A stretch of 64,000 bases of DNA from Combretum micranthum (lineage: Eukaryota > Streptophyta > Magnoliopsida > Myrtales > Combretaceae): assembly GCA_024138025.1 (NCBI GenBank), contig JAMXBD010002745.1, positions 102,259-166,258 of the forward strand, in the 5' to 3' direction. The notes beneath the pieces were generated by a model. The model made no database searches. It saw only the letters and a program-made list of their open reading frames with translations, and was not told where the DNA came from. Of the stretch, positions 48,974-61,045 are shown piece by piece. A program made the position numbers and the translations under genes. The first letter of the stretch is position 1. Each line of letters opens with the position of its first letter.

Positions 48974-49965
48974 TAAAATATATTAAGTTATTAGGAAAAT
49001 CCAATAGAGATGCTAAACTTTTAGATGAAATGTTGCATGAAATGAATCTTTTATGGGATGGGAGTTATTGCTAGTACAATTTACTATACACCATCAATCT
49101 TATACTCAAGAAGTAACTTTAGAAATTTCCTTTTTTCCAATGCAAGAAGGTGTACCTATAACTTGTTACCCTAGTCTTCCTCTCTTGATCAATTCCTAAC
49201 TTAACTAGGAAAAGAAAAACACATAAATAAAATTAAACACCACTTATGGATATGGTTGGTTGCCATAAAAAAAAAAAAGTAAGAATTGTTATTTATTTTA
49301 AATTTTGATTTTTTTCAAAAATAATACATAGAGTAGGTTGAGCTTTTCTACTTGCAAGTAAAAATGAACTTGAAAAATGTTAATTATTCCTTTCAACATG
49401 TCATGGAAAACATCTATGCATCATTATATAACGTATTATTACCTTCATATATACTCATCGAAGATGAAGAAGAAAATAATAATAGTGATGATAATTCAAG
49501 AAATAGGGAGTTTTGCACTAGTCTAAAAGATAACATGAACTATAAGAAAATTTTCATCAAAGATGACATTTTCAAGGAAATTATTTAAAAAACCTTGACA
49601 AGAAAAGAAATAATACAAAAGCAAATAAAGATCACTGCAAAACCATTATCATATAACACAATTATGAATTAAAAGATTATTTTCATTTAGAATGCCATTT
49701 TTAAGAAAACTATTCATAAAACCTTTATAAGAGTTGAGGTACCACAAACTTATACTAAAAAGGTCAAATCAACAACATCTAGTACTGTTAAACTATCATC
49801 ATAGAGTACAATCTTGCACAATGTAATTCTAATTTTAAGAAAAGCTCAAACCATAAGAGTAAATCACAATCAAAGAAATCACTTAAAGCCAGCTTCAACC
49901 TTAAAAAGATAGAGGTACCTACCTTCTTTCAATTTTTTTTTTTAAAAACCATTTATAATAAAAGA

Positions 49966-50244
49966 GATAATGTCGCAAATGGCATTTGAACTTAAGCAAA
50001 ATATACAATTAGATACTTAAACTTTGAAAATGATCAATTTAATACCTAAACTTTGAAATTGATCAATTTCGTAACCGAAAATCTTTAAAATTAAATTAAT
50101 TTAATGCCTGAAAGAACTTAATGAAGGTATTGTTAGCATATACAAAAAGCTTTTTCACGAACTAAATTTGTTAATTTAAAAGTTATATACTAAATTGATC
50201 AATTTCAATTGTCAAAGTTTAGGTACCATTTGTGACATTAATCT
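49966..50244. mobile_element. Second MITE, unit 2 only
   Basis: The left end GATAATGTCGCAAATGGCA and the complement of the right end (GATTAATGTCACAAATGGTA) match closely. TAAAAGA abuts both ends (49959-49965 and 50245-50251), at least 7 bp of duplication. Unit 1 has no such insert at the same site. Interior repeats of ATACTTAAACTTTGAAA occur in both orientations. Confidence 0.75.
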
Positions 50245-50258
50245 TAAAAGAAAATATA

Positions 50259-50634
50259 GTGATGATTATAAATTACCACATTGAACTTTAACCTAGGTGT
50301 GGATTCAACCCTTGAACTTTTAAATTGCACCATTAAATTTCCTAAACTTTCAACATTTAGCACAGCTAAGGATAATTAACATTTTTAATGTAAACTTTGA
50401 AAGTTTATGAGCTAAATTCACATATACATGAAAATTTAGGGGGTAAATCCATACAAAGGTGACTATTTGAGAGAGGTAATTTGCAAATCCCACATTTTGT
50501 TTTAACAGAAAAGGCTAATTGTCTTTAACTATTCTAATTTTTAATAGTTTAATGGGTATAAAAGTACACTTTGGAATTTCATAGGGTGAATTCGCATCTA
50601 GTAAAAGTTCATGGAGGTAAGTTGCAATTTCCCC
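50259..50634. mobile_element. Copy of the unit-1 MITE in tandem unit 2
   Basis: Same position in the unit, same orientation and the same terminal sequence as 48597-48973, with flanks GAAAATATA and TAAAATATA. Shared site and flanks mean it was carried along by duplication of the unit rather than inserted twice. Confidence 0.75.
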
Positions 50635-51622
50635 TAAAATATATTAAGTTAATGGGAAAATCCAATAGAAATACTAAACCTTTAGATGAAATGTTATCTA
50701 AAATGATTCTTTTATGGATGTGAGCTACTACCGGTACAATAAATTATACACCATCAACCACAAAATCAAGCTATAATTTCAAAAATTTCCTTTTTTTTTT
50801 CCACTAAAAGCAAATGTAGTAATATTTCATAACTATATCACCTCTAGTCTTCTTCTCTCCTTCAATTTCCCAACTAATTAGGAAAAGAAAAACATATAAA
50901 GAAAAACACTCCTTATGGATATCGTTGGTTGCCATCAACAAACTTAAGCATAGTTATTTATTTCAATTTTTAACTTTTTCAAAAATATATTATAAAGTAA
51001 GTCTAGCTTTTCTACTTGCACATCAAAATGAAGTTAACATATGTTAATTATTACTTTCAATATATCATAGATAATCATTTCTTGTGGAAAGCTTTTAAGC
51101 TTTATTATATAACATTATTACTAGTTCTTCCTTTCACTATGTTACATAGAATTATGTCCGCAGAAAGCTTCTAAACATTATTACACAAGATTATTACTAT
51201 GCTAATATGCTCATTGAGAAGAAAGAAGCAATAACGACAATGACAACTATGATGATGATGCAAGGAATATATTGTCTAGCACTAATTCAATAAATAAGAA
51301 GAACTACAAGATAATTCTCATCGAAAATGATATTTTTAGAAAACTATTTGAAAGCCTTGATAAGAGCTGCAATGGTACAAAACTAGATTAAAAAAAAAGG
51401 TCACTATAAACCATAAGCATAGAAGGTATTCATGCACCATGTAATTCCAGATATAAGAAATGTTCTAACAATAAGGATGGATAGATGGGATCACATAAAT
51501 AAGTATTAACTTTTGAAATATGGTGTTAGCTTATTTCTTCCTTTGAAGAATCAAAATCCACTTCATTATACTCCATTATGTGATATGAATCATTTATGGG
51601 ATGAGAATAATTCTTGGTACAA

Positions 51623-52204
51623 TGACGTAGCATAAAAACATAAAACAAAATAGACTTAACACACCAGTTGAATCAAAAGATCAAAGCTTGCAAAAGATTG
51701 CAACATTCTTGAGATAAATCTCAATTAGGGTTTGAAAGAGTAATAATAATGTTCTACTCTCAAAAGAGAGAGTCTAGAGACTATATATACTAACACATAG
51801 AAGCTCGAAAGATGAAACAAAAATAATTCGCCAAAATAAAAGCTGGAAGATAGGCTGGTGGCCTTAGAATATTGTCATAAGGTAGCCTTTAAAAAAAAAC
51901 AAAAACAAATAGATCACTGTATGCCAGCCAAAGGTTGGCAGCTTTTGTTGATACGTCGACAGCATAAGATGCTGATGTTCCTTCTATTGAAAATCCACAA
52001 CCATGGTGCGAGTCATGGTACAATCTGGGAACTTGGCTTCAATTCAACACCAACCATCAAGGTCGGCAGCTTTCATTCCTAGGCTGGCAGCCTTCATGCA
52101 AAAAATGGCTGCATTGACTAGTTTGTACATGCTTCTTTGCTCGTCCTTTCTTCGACTTGTCCCGCTTGTCTAAATAGTCCATGGCTAAGTCTTCTACTGC
52201 ATTA
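51623..52204 (-). repeat. 3' LTR of the CRM-like element
   Basis: 582 bp, on plus TGACGTAGCAT to CTACTGCATTA. A minus-strand TATA-like TATATATAG is at about 51781-51789. The last part (52057-52204) is also coding for the end of the integrase polyprotein. Confidence 0.9.
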
Positions 52205-53978
52205 TTCTCCCCCACTTGCAAAAAGCTTGACCCCGAGTTCTCTTCTGGATATAAAGGAACATCATCAGGATGAAATGGGTACAAATCTGCAACATTGAAA
52301 GTCCTTGAAATAGCCATGCTCTCAGAAAGCTCCACTACATATGCATTGTTATTAATTTTCTAAACAATCCTATAAGGTCTATACTTCTTTGGTTACAACT
52401 TGTTATACTTTCCCATAGGAAGCCTCTTTTTTCTCAGGACCACCATCACCTGGTCCCCTACTTCAACAACTACTGCTTCCTATGCTAGTCTGTTGCCTCT
52501 TTATATTTGGCATTGGCCTTTTTCAATCCTCTCCTTGACTCCAGTAGTAGTAGTAGAACGCTAACTTTCAGCCATATGCTTTGCTGGAATACTGAGCTTA
52601 ATTGATTTTGGGAGTTTCACCAAATCCAGTGCATGCTATGGTGTTTCAATATAGACTATAGAGAATAGAGACTTCCATGTGGTCTTGTGGATTGAACTAT
52701 TGTAGAAAAATTCAACTTAAGCCAAAGATAGATCCCACAACCTTGGTTTCTCTCCACAAATACTTCTGATCAAGTTACCAAGGGTCCTATTAGTGACTTC
52801 CATCTGCCCATTTGTCTATGGATGAGCTGTAATACTATAATTCAAGGGAGAATCAATCATATATCAAAGGGTCTTCTAGAAATAGCTAAGAAATTTGGTA
52901 TCTTAGTCAAATGTAATAGACTTTAGTACCCCATGTAGGTGGACTATCTCCTTGAAGAATAGCTTAGCAATGGCTTGGGCATCTGCAGTCTTCCTATGAG
53001 GAAGAAAGTAAGCCATCTTGGAAAACCTATCAACCACAACAAAAACAAAGTCAGCACCTCATTGGGTATGAGGCAAACCAAGAACAAAGTCCATGGAAAG
53101 GTCTTCCTAGATGCTCTTAGGCACGGGCAAAGGTGTGTATAGGCTAGTGTTCTAAGATTGCCACTTGGATTTTTGACAGATATAACATCTTTAGACAATT
53201 TTCCCAACATCCTTCCTCAACTAAGGTCAATAATACTTTTAGCCACTGCAGCAATAGTTTTATCTATTCCCAAATGTGTTACCAATCATCCCCCATGCAG
53301 GTCTCTCATTAGCTTCTCCCTTAGAGAAGATTCAAGAATGCATAATTGGTTACCTTTCATTGGGTACCCTTCATGTACGTGATATTCATTACAAGGTTCC
53401 CTAGTGCTATATTTCTCTTAGGTGCCCTTAAAATCAGGATCCCTTACATAGACTTCTTTCATCTGCTCAAACCTCACATTCTCCACATTATCACAGGCAG
53501 TACTTCATCCCTTCTGCTTAAAGCATCAACTAGTCTGTTTTGTACTCCAGATTTGTGCATCAGTTTAAATGAAAATTGTTCTAAAAAGTGAATCCACTTA
53601 GCATGCATATCTTTGCTAATTCTAGTTTGGTTATTCAAATGCTTCAAAGCTCTATAGTTTGAGTATAGCAGGTAATTCCTTCCTTACCAAATAGTGTTCC
53701 CATACTCTCAAGGCTCTTACTACAGAGTAAAACTCTTTATCATATGTGGACCAAATCCTCCAGCATCACACAATTTCTCACTATAGAAAGTGACTGTGGT
53801 CTCTTTTCTTGAGATAGCATAGCCCTTACTCCTACTCCACTGGCATCACAGTCTACCTCAAAGAACTTCTCAAAATCAGGAAGCTAATACAGGAGCACTA
53901 CACACTTTCTCCTTTAATACAACAAAACTAGTCTCAACATGCTCACCCATTAGAATTTTCCTTTCTTTAAGCACTCAG
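52057..53978 (-). pseudogene. RNase H and integrase of the CRM-like element (degraded)
   Basis: RNase H is recognisable by DKEFYSVVRALRVWEHYL (about 53690-53740). The integrase zinc finger ends RCYICQKSK near 53180. The core has AHP then [19 protein letters not shown] near 52760-52820, which holds the catalytic Glu. Most of the core is broken by stops. The C-terminal frame 52057-52335 (MAISRTFNVADLYPFHPDDV, SSFLQVGEN) runs through the polypurine tract and 148 bp into the LTR before its stop. Such LTR overlap is known in CRM elements, whose tail is thought to aid centromere targeting. A similar peptide can be read in the other LTR (57211-57350). Confidence 0.8.
52205..52215 (-). other. Polypurine tract inside the integrase frame
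   Basis: Minus GTGGGGGAGAA, followed directly by the LTR (TAATGCAG). The same bases are read as V-G-E-N in the integrase tail, so coding and priming functions overlap. Confidence 0.75.
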
Positions 53979-55440
53979 TTAAAGGTGCAACAATCGTATT
54001 GAAGTGCCTAATGAATCTCCTATAAAAACTCTCCAACCTAGAAAGCTCCTCAACTCAGTCATAGCTCTAGGAAAAAGCCATGCCCTAATAGCTCTCACTT
54101 TCTCATCATCCACTATAATCCTCTCATTGCTAACAACAAAGCCCAGAAATAACAACCTTTTTTTTCCATAAAAACACACCTTTTCAAATTTGCATATAGT
54201 TTATTTTCAAGCAGAATAGCTAAGATGCTTCTAAGATGCTCTTTATGTTCATCCTCAGTTTTACTGTAAATCAGGATATTATCAAAATAATCTACTACAA
54301 ATCTCCCGATAAAAGGCTTTAATACCTGATTCATAACCCTCATAAAGGTACTGGGTACATTATTGAGGCCAAAAGGCATCACTAGCCATTCATAGAGGCC
54401 CTCCTTAGTTTTGAAGGTTGTCTTTCATTCGTCTCCAGGCCTGATCCTGTTCTTAATATAGTGGTAGCCATTCCTCAAATCCACCTTGGAAAAGACAACT
54501 GCTCCACTTAGTCTATCCAATATATCCTCCAGGCGAAGGATTAGGAATTTATACCCAATAGTGATTTTGTTGATAGCTCTACTATCAACATACATTCGCC
54601 AACCGTCGTCCTTCTTAGGTGTCACTAATGCAGGTACAACACATGGACTGAAATTGTCCTTAATAAACCCCTTCTGCATTAACTCCTGTACCTTCTCTTG
54701 CAAGATCTTTATCTCCTTTAGACTCATCCTGTGGTGTGATAGATTGGGTAAGCTATGTCCAGGCACCAAATCAATCTGGTGCTGAATATCTCTTAGAAGT
54801 GGTAACCCCCCTGGTAAGTCTTCTGGCAGCACTTCTTTGAACTCCTCCATCACTTCCTTTACATGCTCTAACACCTCATTACCACTTTCCTCCTCTACTT
54901 TCATAACATTCTTCCTAATTAAAGCATGTACCACCCTGGATTCCTTAATAGTCTCCTCCATCTCCTTTCCTAAATGAGTAATTGTTAGGAAGGAATGCTT
55001 CTCAACCTTAGTATCTTTGGAACAGTTGGTCATCTTAAGGGGTAGCAAAGTGTATTTCACACCACCCTTCTCTAGTCTATATAAGTTCTCCTTTCCAACA
55101 TGTTGTGCATTCAAATCATATTGCCAGGGTCGCCCAAATGACACATGACAAGCATCTATGTCTACAATGTCATAATAGACTTTGTCATGGTACTTGCCAG
55201 TGGAAAGTAGTACTCGGCATCACTCTTTCACCTCTATTCTCTCAGCAAATTTAATTTGCCCCATAGTGTAAGGGTCAGGATGTTTCTCAACTGAAAGCTG
55301 CAACTGGTTGACAACCATTCTACCAATTATATTCTCATAACTCCACTATCCACAATCAGATCAAACACTCTTCCATCAATAGTGTACCTAGTGCGAAATA
55401 ATTGATGCCACTAAGTGTCTTCCTCCTATTTTGGTGTTAG
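53979..55440 (-). pseudogene. Protease and RT of the CRM-like element, YFDN in the active site
   Basis: Protease is recognisable as RVFDLIVDSG near 55360, followed by stops and CHVSFGRPWQYDLNAQH. RT starts in frame 54425-55144 with DLPGGLPLLRDIQHQIDLVP, VPALVTPKKDDGWRMYVDSR, AINKITI and AVVFSKVDLRNGYHYI. After a frame break it continues in 54113-54382 with [18 protein letters not shown] and [12 protein letters not shown]. The family motif is YFDD, so the second catalytic Asp is Asn here. The thumb follows in 53979-54179. Together with the frameshifts this RT cannot be active. Confidence 0.87.
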
Positions 55441-55559
55441 CATAAGCATCCTAATAACACATGTATGCATAACCTCATCATCATCATCGTTATAATACTC
55501 ATCATCCCCATTAGGCTCACCGATCTCTCCCTCTTCATTTCACTTTACTATATTCACAG

Positions 55560-56753
55560 TCTTCCTATTTGGGCACTCGTTCGACCTATGACTTAGTTGA
55601 TTACAACAATAACACTTACCCATGATAGGTTTAGCATATGGATTATTTTGCCTCTAATTACCTTTGACCTCAATAGGTCTCTTACCAGCAGCCTTATCAT
55701 CCTTCTTCTCACCACTCACACCTTACTTCTCCTCATGACCTTTTTTTTTTCTTTTTTAGTCATGGATTTGCTATTGCTAGTCCACTCAACTCCATACCTT
55801 CTACTTCCTCCATCAAAATGGCTAGTCATATCCTGTAGTATAATCTTGTCCTTAAGTGCCATGTTTTTTGTCTTATTCAAACTCCTCAATACATTCACCC
55901 CAATTTTATCCCTAATTTGCAACTTCAATCTGTCTGCATATCTAGCTACTTTTTAACCTCCACTTTCCCTCAAATTATTCCGCTCAACCAACCTCATGAA
56001 CTCGGCCATATAATCATGAACAAATCATTGGCCTTGACGACATCGTGGGTACTATTGGAAAAGAATTTGTTCATAATCAAGAGGTAGAAAATCCCATTGT
56101 AAGAACTGTTTCATACGGAACCATGTCCGCAAAGGCTACCTACCCTCTCTTTACCTTTTATTCTGCAATCTATCCCACCAGACATAGGCTTCTCCTTTGA
56201 ATCTGCAAGCAACCAACCTTACCTTACGCTCCTCCGATACTTCCATGTAGTTGAAAAACTGATCTACTTCTGCCAACCAATCTAAAAATTCTTTTATATT
56301 TAAATTGCCATTAAAACAGGGAATATCTACCTTCAAGCAAAAATCTCCACCATCGTCCTGATCATATCCATAATAATTCTATCGATATCTACCTTCACCT
56401 TCATTGCCTCTCCTAAGCGGTTGCCTCTCTTCAAATAAAACCTCGTCTTCTTCCTCAGAGTCATCTTTTAAGATTTGTGCCAATTGATTCGCTACGACAA
56501 GTTGATTGATTGGGTCGTCATAGGTTTCTTTGGCCCTAGGTGATATCCTAATATCATTCCTGTCTCTGTAGGTATCGACTGCAATTGTGTCGAAACGCTT
56601 GACCAAATCTTCGACAAGCTGCTCTATCCATTGTAATCTTCGATCCATGGCATCGATTACAGTCCTAAGAACCATTTGATTTGTTCCACGGACTCCCATA
56701 TCCTGATCACCATCAAGAATGCAACTGCCTTCATCATCATTGCTAGACGCCAT
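55560..56753 (-). pseudogene. Gag of the CRM-like element
   Basis: Starts at 56753 (MASSNDDEGSCILDGDQD), only about 20 nt after the primer-binding site, and runs to about 56379 with an acidic stretch (KDDSEEEDEVLFEE). The retrotransposon gag core is in 56151-56336: MKVDIPCFNGNLNIKEFLDW, then EAYVWWDRLQNKR. A zinc knuckle CYCCNQLSHRSNEC (CX2CX4HX4C) is at about 55570-55612. Stops and frameshifts between these parts make it non-functional. Confidence 0.85.
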
Positions 56754-56771
56754 CTTAGCAATAACTTACTG

Positions 56772-56786
56772 TGCTCTAATGCCACT
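56772..56786 (-). other. Primer-binding site of the CRM-like element
   Basis: Minus AGTGGCATTAGAGCA lies next to the 5' LTR end GCGTCA. It differs at two positions from the initiator tRNA-Met site TGGTATCAGAGC. Confidence 0.75.
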
Positions 56787-56787
56787 T

Positions 56788-57355
56788 TGACGCAGCATAA
56801 AAGCCTAAAACAAAACAGACTCAACACATCGGTTAAATCAAAAGATCAAAACTTGCAAAAAGATTGCAACTTTCTTGAGATAATTCTTAATTAGGGTTTT
56901 GAAAGAGTAATAATAATATTCTAATATCAAAAGATAGAGTTTAGAGACTATATTACTAACACATGGAAGCCCTAAAGATTAAACAAGAAAATAATTCATC
57001 AAAATAAAAGCTAGAAGATGGGTTAGTGACCTTAGAAAGTTATCATCGAGCAGCCTTTAAAAAAAATAAACAGATCATGGCCGGCGGCTTTTCTTAACAC
57101 ATCGGCAGCTTTGTGATATATGCTGGCGACATAAGATGTCGATGTTCCTTCTACTGAAAATCCATGGCCATGGCGCGAGTTGTGGTATAATCTGGGAACT
57201 CATCTTAAATTCAACACCGGCCTTCATTCTTGGGCTTGCAGCCTTCATGCAAAAAATGGTTTCTTTGGCCAGTTTGTACGTGTTTTTTTGCTCGTCCATT
57301 CTTCGACTTGTCTTGCTTGTCTAAATAGTCCATAGCTAAGTCTTCCACTGCATTA
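56788..57355 (-). repeat. 5' LTR of the CRM-like element
   Basis: 568 bp, on plus TGACGCAGCAT to CACTGCATTA, aligned with 51623-52204. The sequence GGCCGGCGGCTTTT near 57079 resembles the GC-rich motif of the unrelated Tekay-like LTRs. Confidence 0.9.
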
Positions 57356-57808
57356 TACAATTCATTACATACCATGAATTTCATAATCAAGTAGCAATTT
57401 GAGATTTTTTCCATGTAAGTGGTTGAATCAACAACTACATCAACCCTTAATCTTCTTCTTTTCTTCTATTTAATTTTCACCCAATTAAAGAAAGAAAAGA
57501 AAAATGAATAAGAAAAAACACCCCTTAAGCATATGGTTAGTTGCTATCCACAAAATTAAGGACTATCAACCTTCTTTCAGTTTGGACTTTTCGAACCAAA
57601 TATCATTAAGTAGAGCTTTTTTATTCTTTCCCATTGTTTACACATCAACATGAATCTAACAATTGTTAGATCTTTCTTCATTAACTTGTACAAAATCATG
57701 TCCTTGGAAAGCTTCTTGAGATTATTATACAAGATTATTACTGCTATATATACTTTGTACAATGCTAGAAGTAAAAATAATGATGATGATAATGGTAATA
57801 ATAACAAA

Positions 57809-58089
57809 GGATAAAGCCTTTTGGTACTTGAACTTTACCCAAGTGGACAATAGACCTAAAATTTCAAGAAGACCAATTTCATATCTAACCAAACTCTTCT
57901 TATCTCGTTTCACTACCTCATCCAATCATTGCTTGACACGTATCCATTACTTCAAGGGACAATAAAACAGTGATGTAGTGAAAATGGACACCAAAAATTT
58001 GACTAGGTAGAAAATTAGTCTCCTTAAAATTTTAGGTATCTAATTGTCCACTTGGCCAAATCTCAAGAAATAAAAAAGGTTTTTCCCCC
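57809..58089. mobile_element. MITE in the tandem family (281 bp)
   Basis: CCCAAGTGGACAATAGACCT on the left pairs with the complement of TAATTGTCCACTTGGCC on the right. The ends GGATAAAGCC and TTTTTCCCCC are also imperfectly complementary. Flanking AT triplets (TAATAACAAA and TAATAATAAT) allow an approximate duplication only. No coding. Confidence 0.65.
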
Positions 58090-58320
58090 TAATAATAATA
58101 ATAAAAAAAGAACAACAAACAACGTGGAATATAGAGGGTTTTATACCAATTTAATAGACAACATTAACTAAAACATAATTCTCATTGAAGATCACATCTT
58201 TAGAAAACTATTCAAAAGGGACCTAAACAAGAGCTAAAGTGACCAAAAAAAAAAAAAAAAGATAAATTTGGTCATGGCTAAACCAACATCACATAATGCA
58301 ATCATGCACCATGTAATTTT

Positions 58321-58322
58321 AG

Positions 58323-58353
<31 letters not shown>

Positions 58354-58358
58354 ATAAT
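58321..58358. repeat. TA microsatellite
   Basis: Run of alternating AT with one interruption inside a tandem-family unit. Confidence 0.85.
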
Positions 58359-60014
58359 AACAACAATAGTAGATGGATGTGATCAATTAAAGTCAGTTAC
58401 AATAATATAGAAATAGCTAATTTTTTTACTTCTATGAAAAACCCAAAGCCACATAAAAAATAATGAAGTATTAAATGATTGTAAAATTTACTGAAATTAT
58501 TACATCTTTAGATGAAGTATCATGTTAGATGAATATTTTATTAGTAAGAGAATAATTCTTGGTGCACTTCACTTTACACCATAAGCCTCATAATCAAATG
58601 ACAATTTGAGATTTTTTGTGGAAACACAGTATCAATAGCTACATCATCTCCTAATCTCCTTCTCTGCATCAATTTACCTCACACCTAACTACGGGAAAAA
58701 AAAAAAAAAACAAAGAGAAAAAGGACTTCTTCAGCATGCATATATCTAGTTGTCTTTTTGAACCTAATAGCATTGTGCGAATGAGCTCTGTACATTAGAT
58801 GGGAATATTTCTTGGTGCACATCATTATACACCTTGAGTATCACAATCAAGTTAGAATTGCAGATTTTATTTTATTTTTTCTATGCAATTTTCTCAGTAA
58901 CTACATAAGCTTCTAATCTTCTTTCTTGTTCTAAATTAGCTCACTTAAATAGAAAAAGAAAAATGAATAAAGAAAACCAATGCTTAAGCATATGACTAGT
59001 TCCCATCCAAAAACTTAATGACTCTCAATTTTTTAACTTTTGACTCTTTAAACCTAATACCATAGAGTAGGACCAGTTATTCTATTTGTACATCAATATA
59101 ATCTTAATAATTGTTAGCATTTTCTTAGAAAGCTTCTAGAGACTATTATAAAAGATTATTACGACTATATTATATATACTCGTAGAGATAGTAGAAGTAA
59201 AGACAATGATGATGATGATTATAATAGTAAAAATGATGATGATATAAGAAATATAGTCCTTTGCATGGATCAAATAAATAACTTGAACTACGTGATAATT
59301 CTCATCCATGATTACATTTTCATATAGTAATTAAAAAATACGTGACAAGAGGCGTGATGGTGCAAAATTAGATAAAGAAAAGGTCAATACTAAATTATCA
59401 TCATGGAATATAATCATGTATAACATAATTCTATATATAAGAGAAATGTTATAACCAACAGTAGATGAAAGGCATCACTTAAAGTCTTTCTCAACATAAG
59501 GATTATAGACTAGTATTTTCTTCCTTCTATGAAAAACCAATAGCCTCTTAAAAATATAATGAAATATATTAAATCATTGGAATATACTAAAAATAAAATA
59601 GCCTTAGATGTAATATGACATGAATTAAATCTTTTATGGATGAGAATAATTTCTTGAGCATTTTCATCATACACCATGAGCAATGAGCATCTTAATTAAG
59701 TGATAATTGTAGATTTTTTCCTAAGAAAGCATTTATGACAACTGCATCAATCCTTTAATCTTCTTCACTCGCATTTCATTATCATTTAATCAAAATAAAT
59801 AAATAAAAAAGAAAGAAAGAAAAACAATACTTAAGCCTTGGTAAAAAAAAAAAAAAAGCTCAAATATATGACTTGTTTCCATTCAAAAACTTATAGGTTG
59901 TCAACTTTTTTACTCTTTGAATGTAAAAAAGAACTTTAGCATTGTTAGCTCTTCCTTTTACTATATCGTTGAAAATCATGTCCGTGGAAAGCTTCTAGAG
60001 ATTATTATTATAAT

Positions 60015-60319
60015 GGGTAAATTACACTAGAATGTCTCAACGTTTAAAGATAACTTCATTTGAGGTCTTAACCTTATGAGTGGTTAAAAAAAGGTCCCCA
60101 TGTTTAAAGAAGTAGGTTAATTTGGGTCCCTATGGATATGTGTTAATATGAGAAATATCTAATTAAAACTCAGAAGATACTTCTCTTGATGACACGTGTT
60201 CAAATGGACTCAAATTAACTTACTTTTTCAAATGTTGAGATCTCTCTTTAACCACTCAAGACATTAGAATTTTAATGAACTTACCCCTAAATGTTGGGAC
60301 CTTTTAATGTAATTTACCC
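60015..60319. mobile_element. MITE (305 bp), 10-bp TSD TTATTATAAT
   Basis: Starts GGGTAAATTACA and ends TGTAATTTACCC with longer imperfect inverted repeats (CTCAACGTTTAAAG against the complement of CCTAAATGTTGGGA). TTATTATAAT is duplicated at 60005-60014 and 60320-60329, though the AT-rich context makes chance partial matches easier. The element splits the AAAGCTTCTAGAGATTATTA block of a tandem unit. Confidence 0.82.
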
Positions 60320-60560
60320 TTATTATAATTTATTGTTCCTATTACATATATATACACACATATATATTCATTAAGAAGCTAGAAGTAAAGAAGAAGATAG
60401 TAAAGAAGAAGATGGTGATGATGATGCAAGGAATAGAGTGTTTTGAGCTAATCGAATATATAGCATGAACCACATGACTCATCTAAGATGACATTTTCTA
60501 AAACCTATTTACAAAACTTGAAAAGAGAAGCAATAGTACAAAATTACACATAGAATATTA

Positions 60561-61045
60561 AACCATCACGATAGAATACATTTTGACACAACGTAATTAT
60601 TGATATAAGAAATGCTTTTCCTATGAAAATATATCACTTTTGATTTGATCCCTAAAGCAAGTTTTAACCTTCGAAACATCAAGATTACTTTATAATCTTT
60701 GAGTTTTTTTTTTTTATTTAACTTAAGTTTAGAAATTAGAAAGTTAAATCCCCATAGAAATAAAAAATACTTAAAATAAGATTACATGATACAGGTCAAT
60801 ATATATATATTATATATATTTAAACATGAAGACATAACTTTAATTTTTAAGTATAGTATGAATTTTATGAAGTGAACCATATAAAATAACACTCTAACAT
60901 TAAAGTAAAACTATTTTTTTTTTTTAGTTTTGAAGCTTAAACTTGTCTTTAATATTATTGTCTCAAAATAATTAATAATTTATTTGTATAATAAGTAAAA
61001 TATGTCTGATATCATAATTTGTTTATTTTATATACATTATAAACT
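60561..61045. other. AT-rich spacer, no gene seen
   Basis: Contains a TA run near 60800-60820 and T/A homopolymers. No recognisable feature. Confidence 0.4.

Larger units (their letters stand above)
48490..51617. repeat. Tandem repeat family, units 1-3 (part A)
   Basis: Homologous units start near 48490, 49868 and 51490 at the motif AATCAAAGAAATCA. Each carries GGTACAAT...ATACACCATCA (49070, 50722, 51612) and, in units 1 and 2, CTACTTGCA...AAAATGAA (49350, 51014). A further block AAAGCTTCTAAACATTATTA followed by ATGATGATGATG lies near 51162. Base unit length is about 0.85 kb after removing insertions, and units 1-2 are longer through a shared MITE. No domain could be recognised. One 78-residue frame (49352-49588) ends in acidic Asn/Asp repeats and is probably incidental. 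Confidence 0.78.
51623..57355 (-). mobile_element. CRM-like chromovirus with both LTRs, TSD TACAA
   Basis: LTRs 51623-52204 and 56788-57355 flank minus-strand gag, protease, RT, RNase H and integrase. TACAA is duplicated at 51618-51622 and 57356-57360, and the restored site GGTACAATTCATTACATACCA aligns with the uninterrupted tandem units. RT and gag sequence style and the coding frame running on into the 3' LTR point to the CRM lineage. Frameshifts, stops and a YFDN catalytic motif make it defective. On minus the LTR ends are TA...CA rather than TG...CA. Confidence 0.85.
57361..60560. repeat. Tandem repeat family, later units (part B)
   Basis: Continues unit 3 after the CRM-like insertion. 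The block AAAGCTTCTAGAGATTATTA (or close variants) followed by tandem GAT/AAT triplets occurs near 57706, 59136 and 59988, and the TTCTTGGTGCAC...ATACACC motif near 58556 and 58810, only 254 bp apart (a partial unit), and at 59650. Spacing after removing insertions is about 0.84-0.87 kb. No coding domain recognised. Confidence 0.75.

Noticed and set aside
49352..49588. 78-residue frame as a real gene
   Set aside because: Lies in the tandem unit and is not kept open in the other units. The acidic Asn/Asp tail comes from GAT/AAT triplet repeats.
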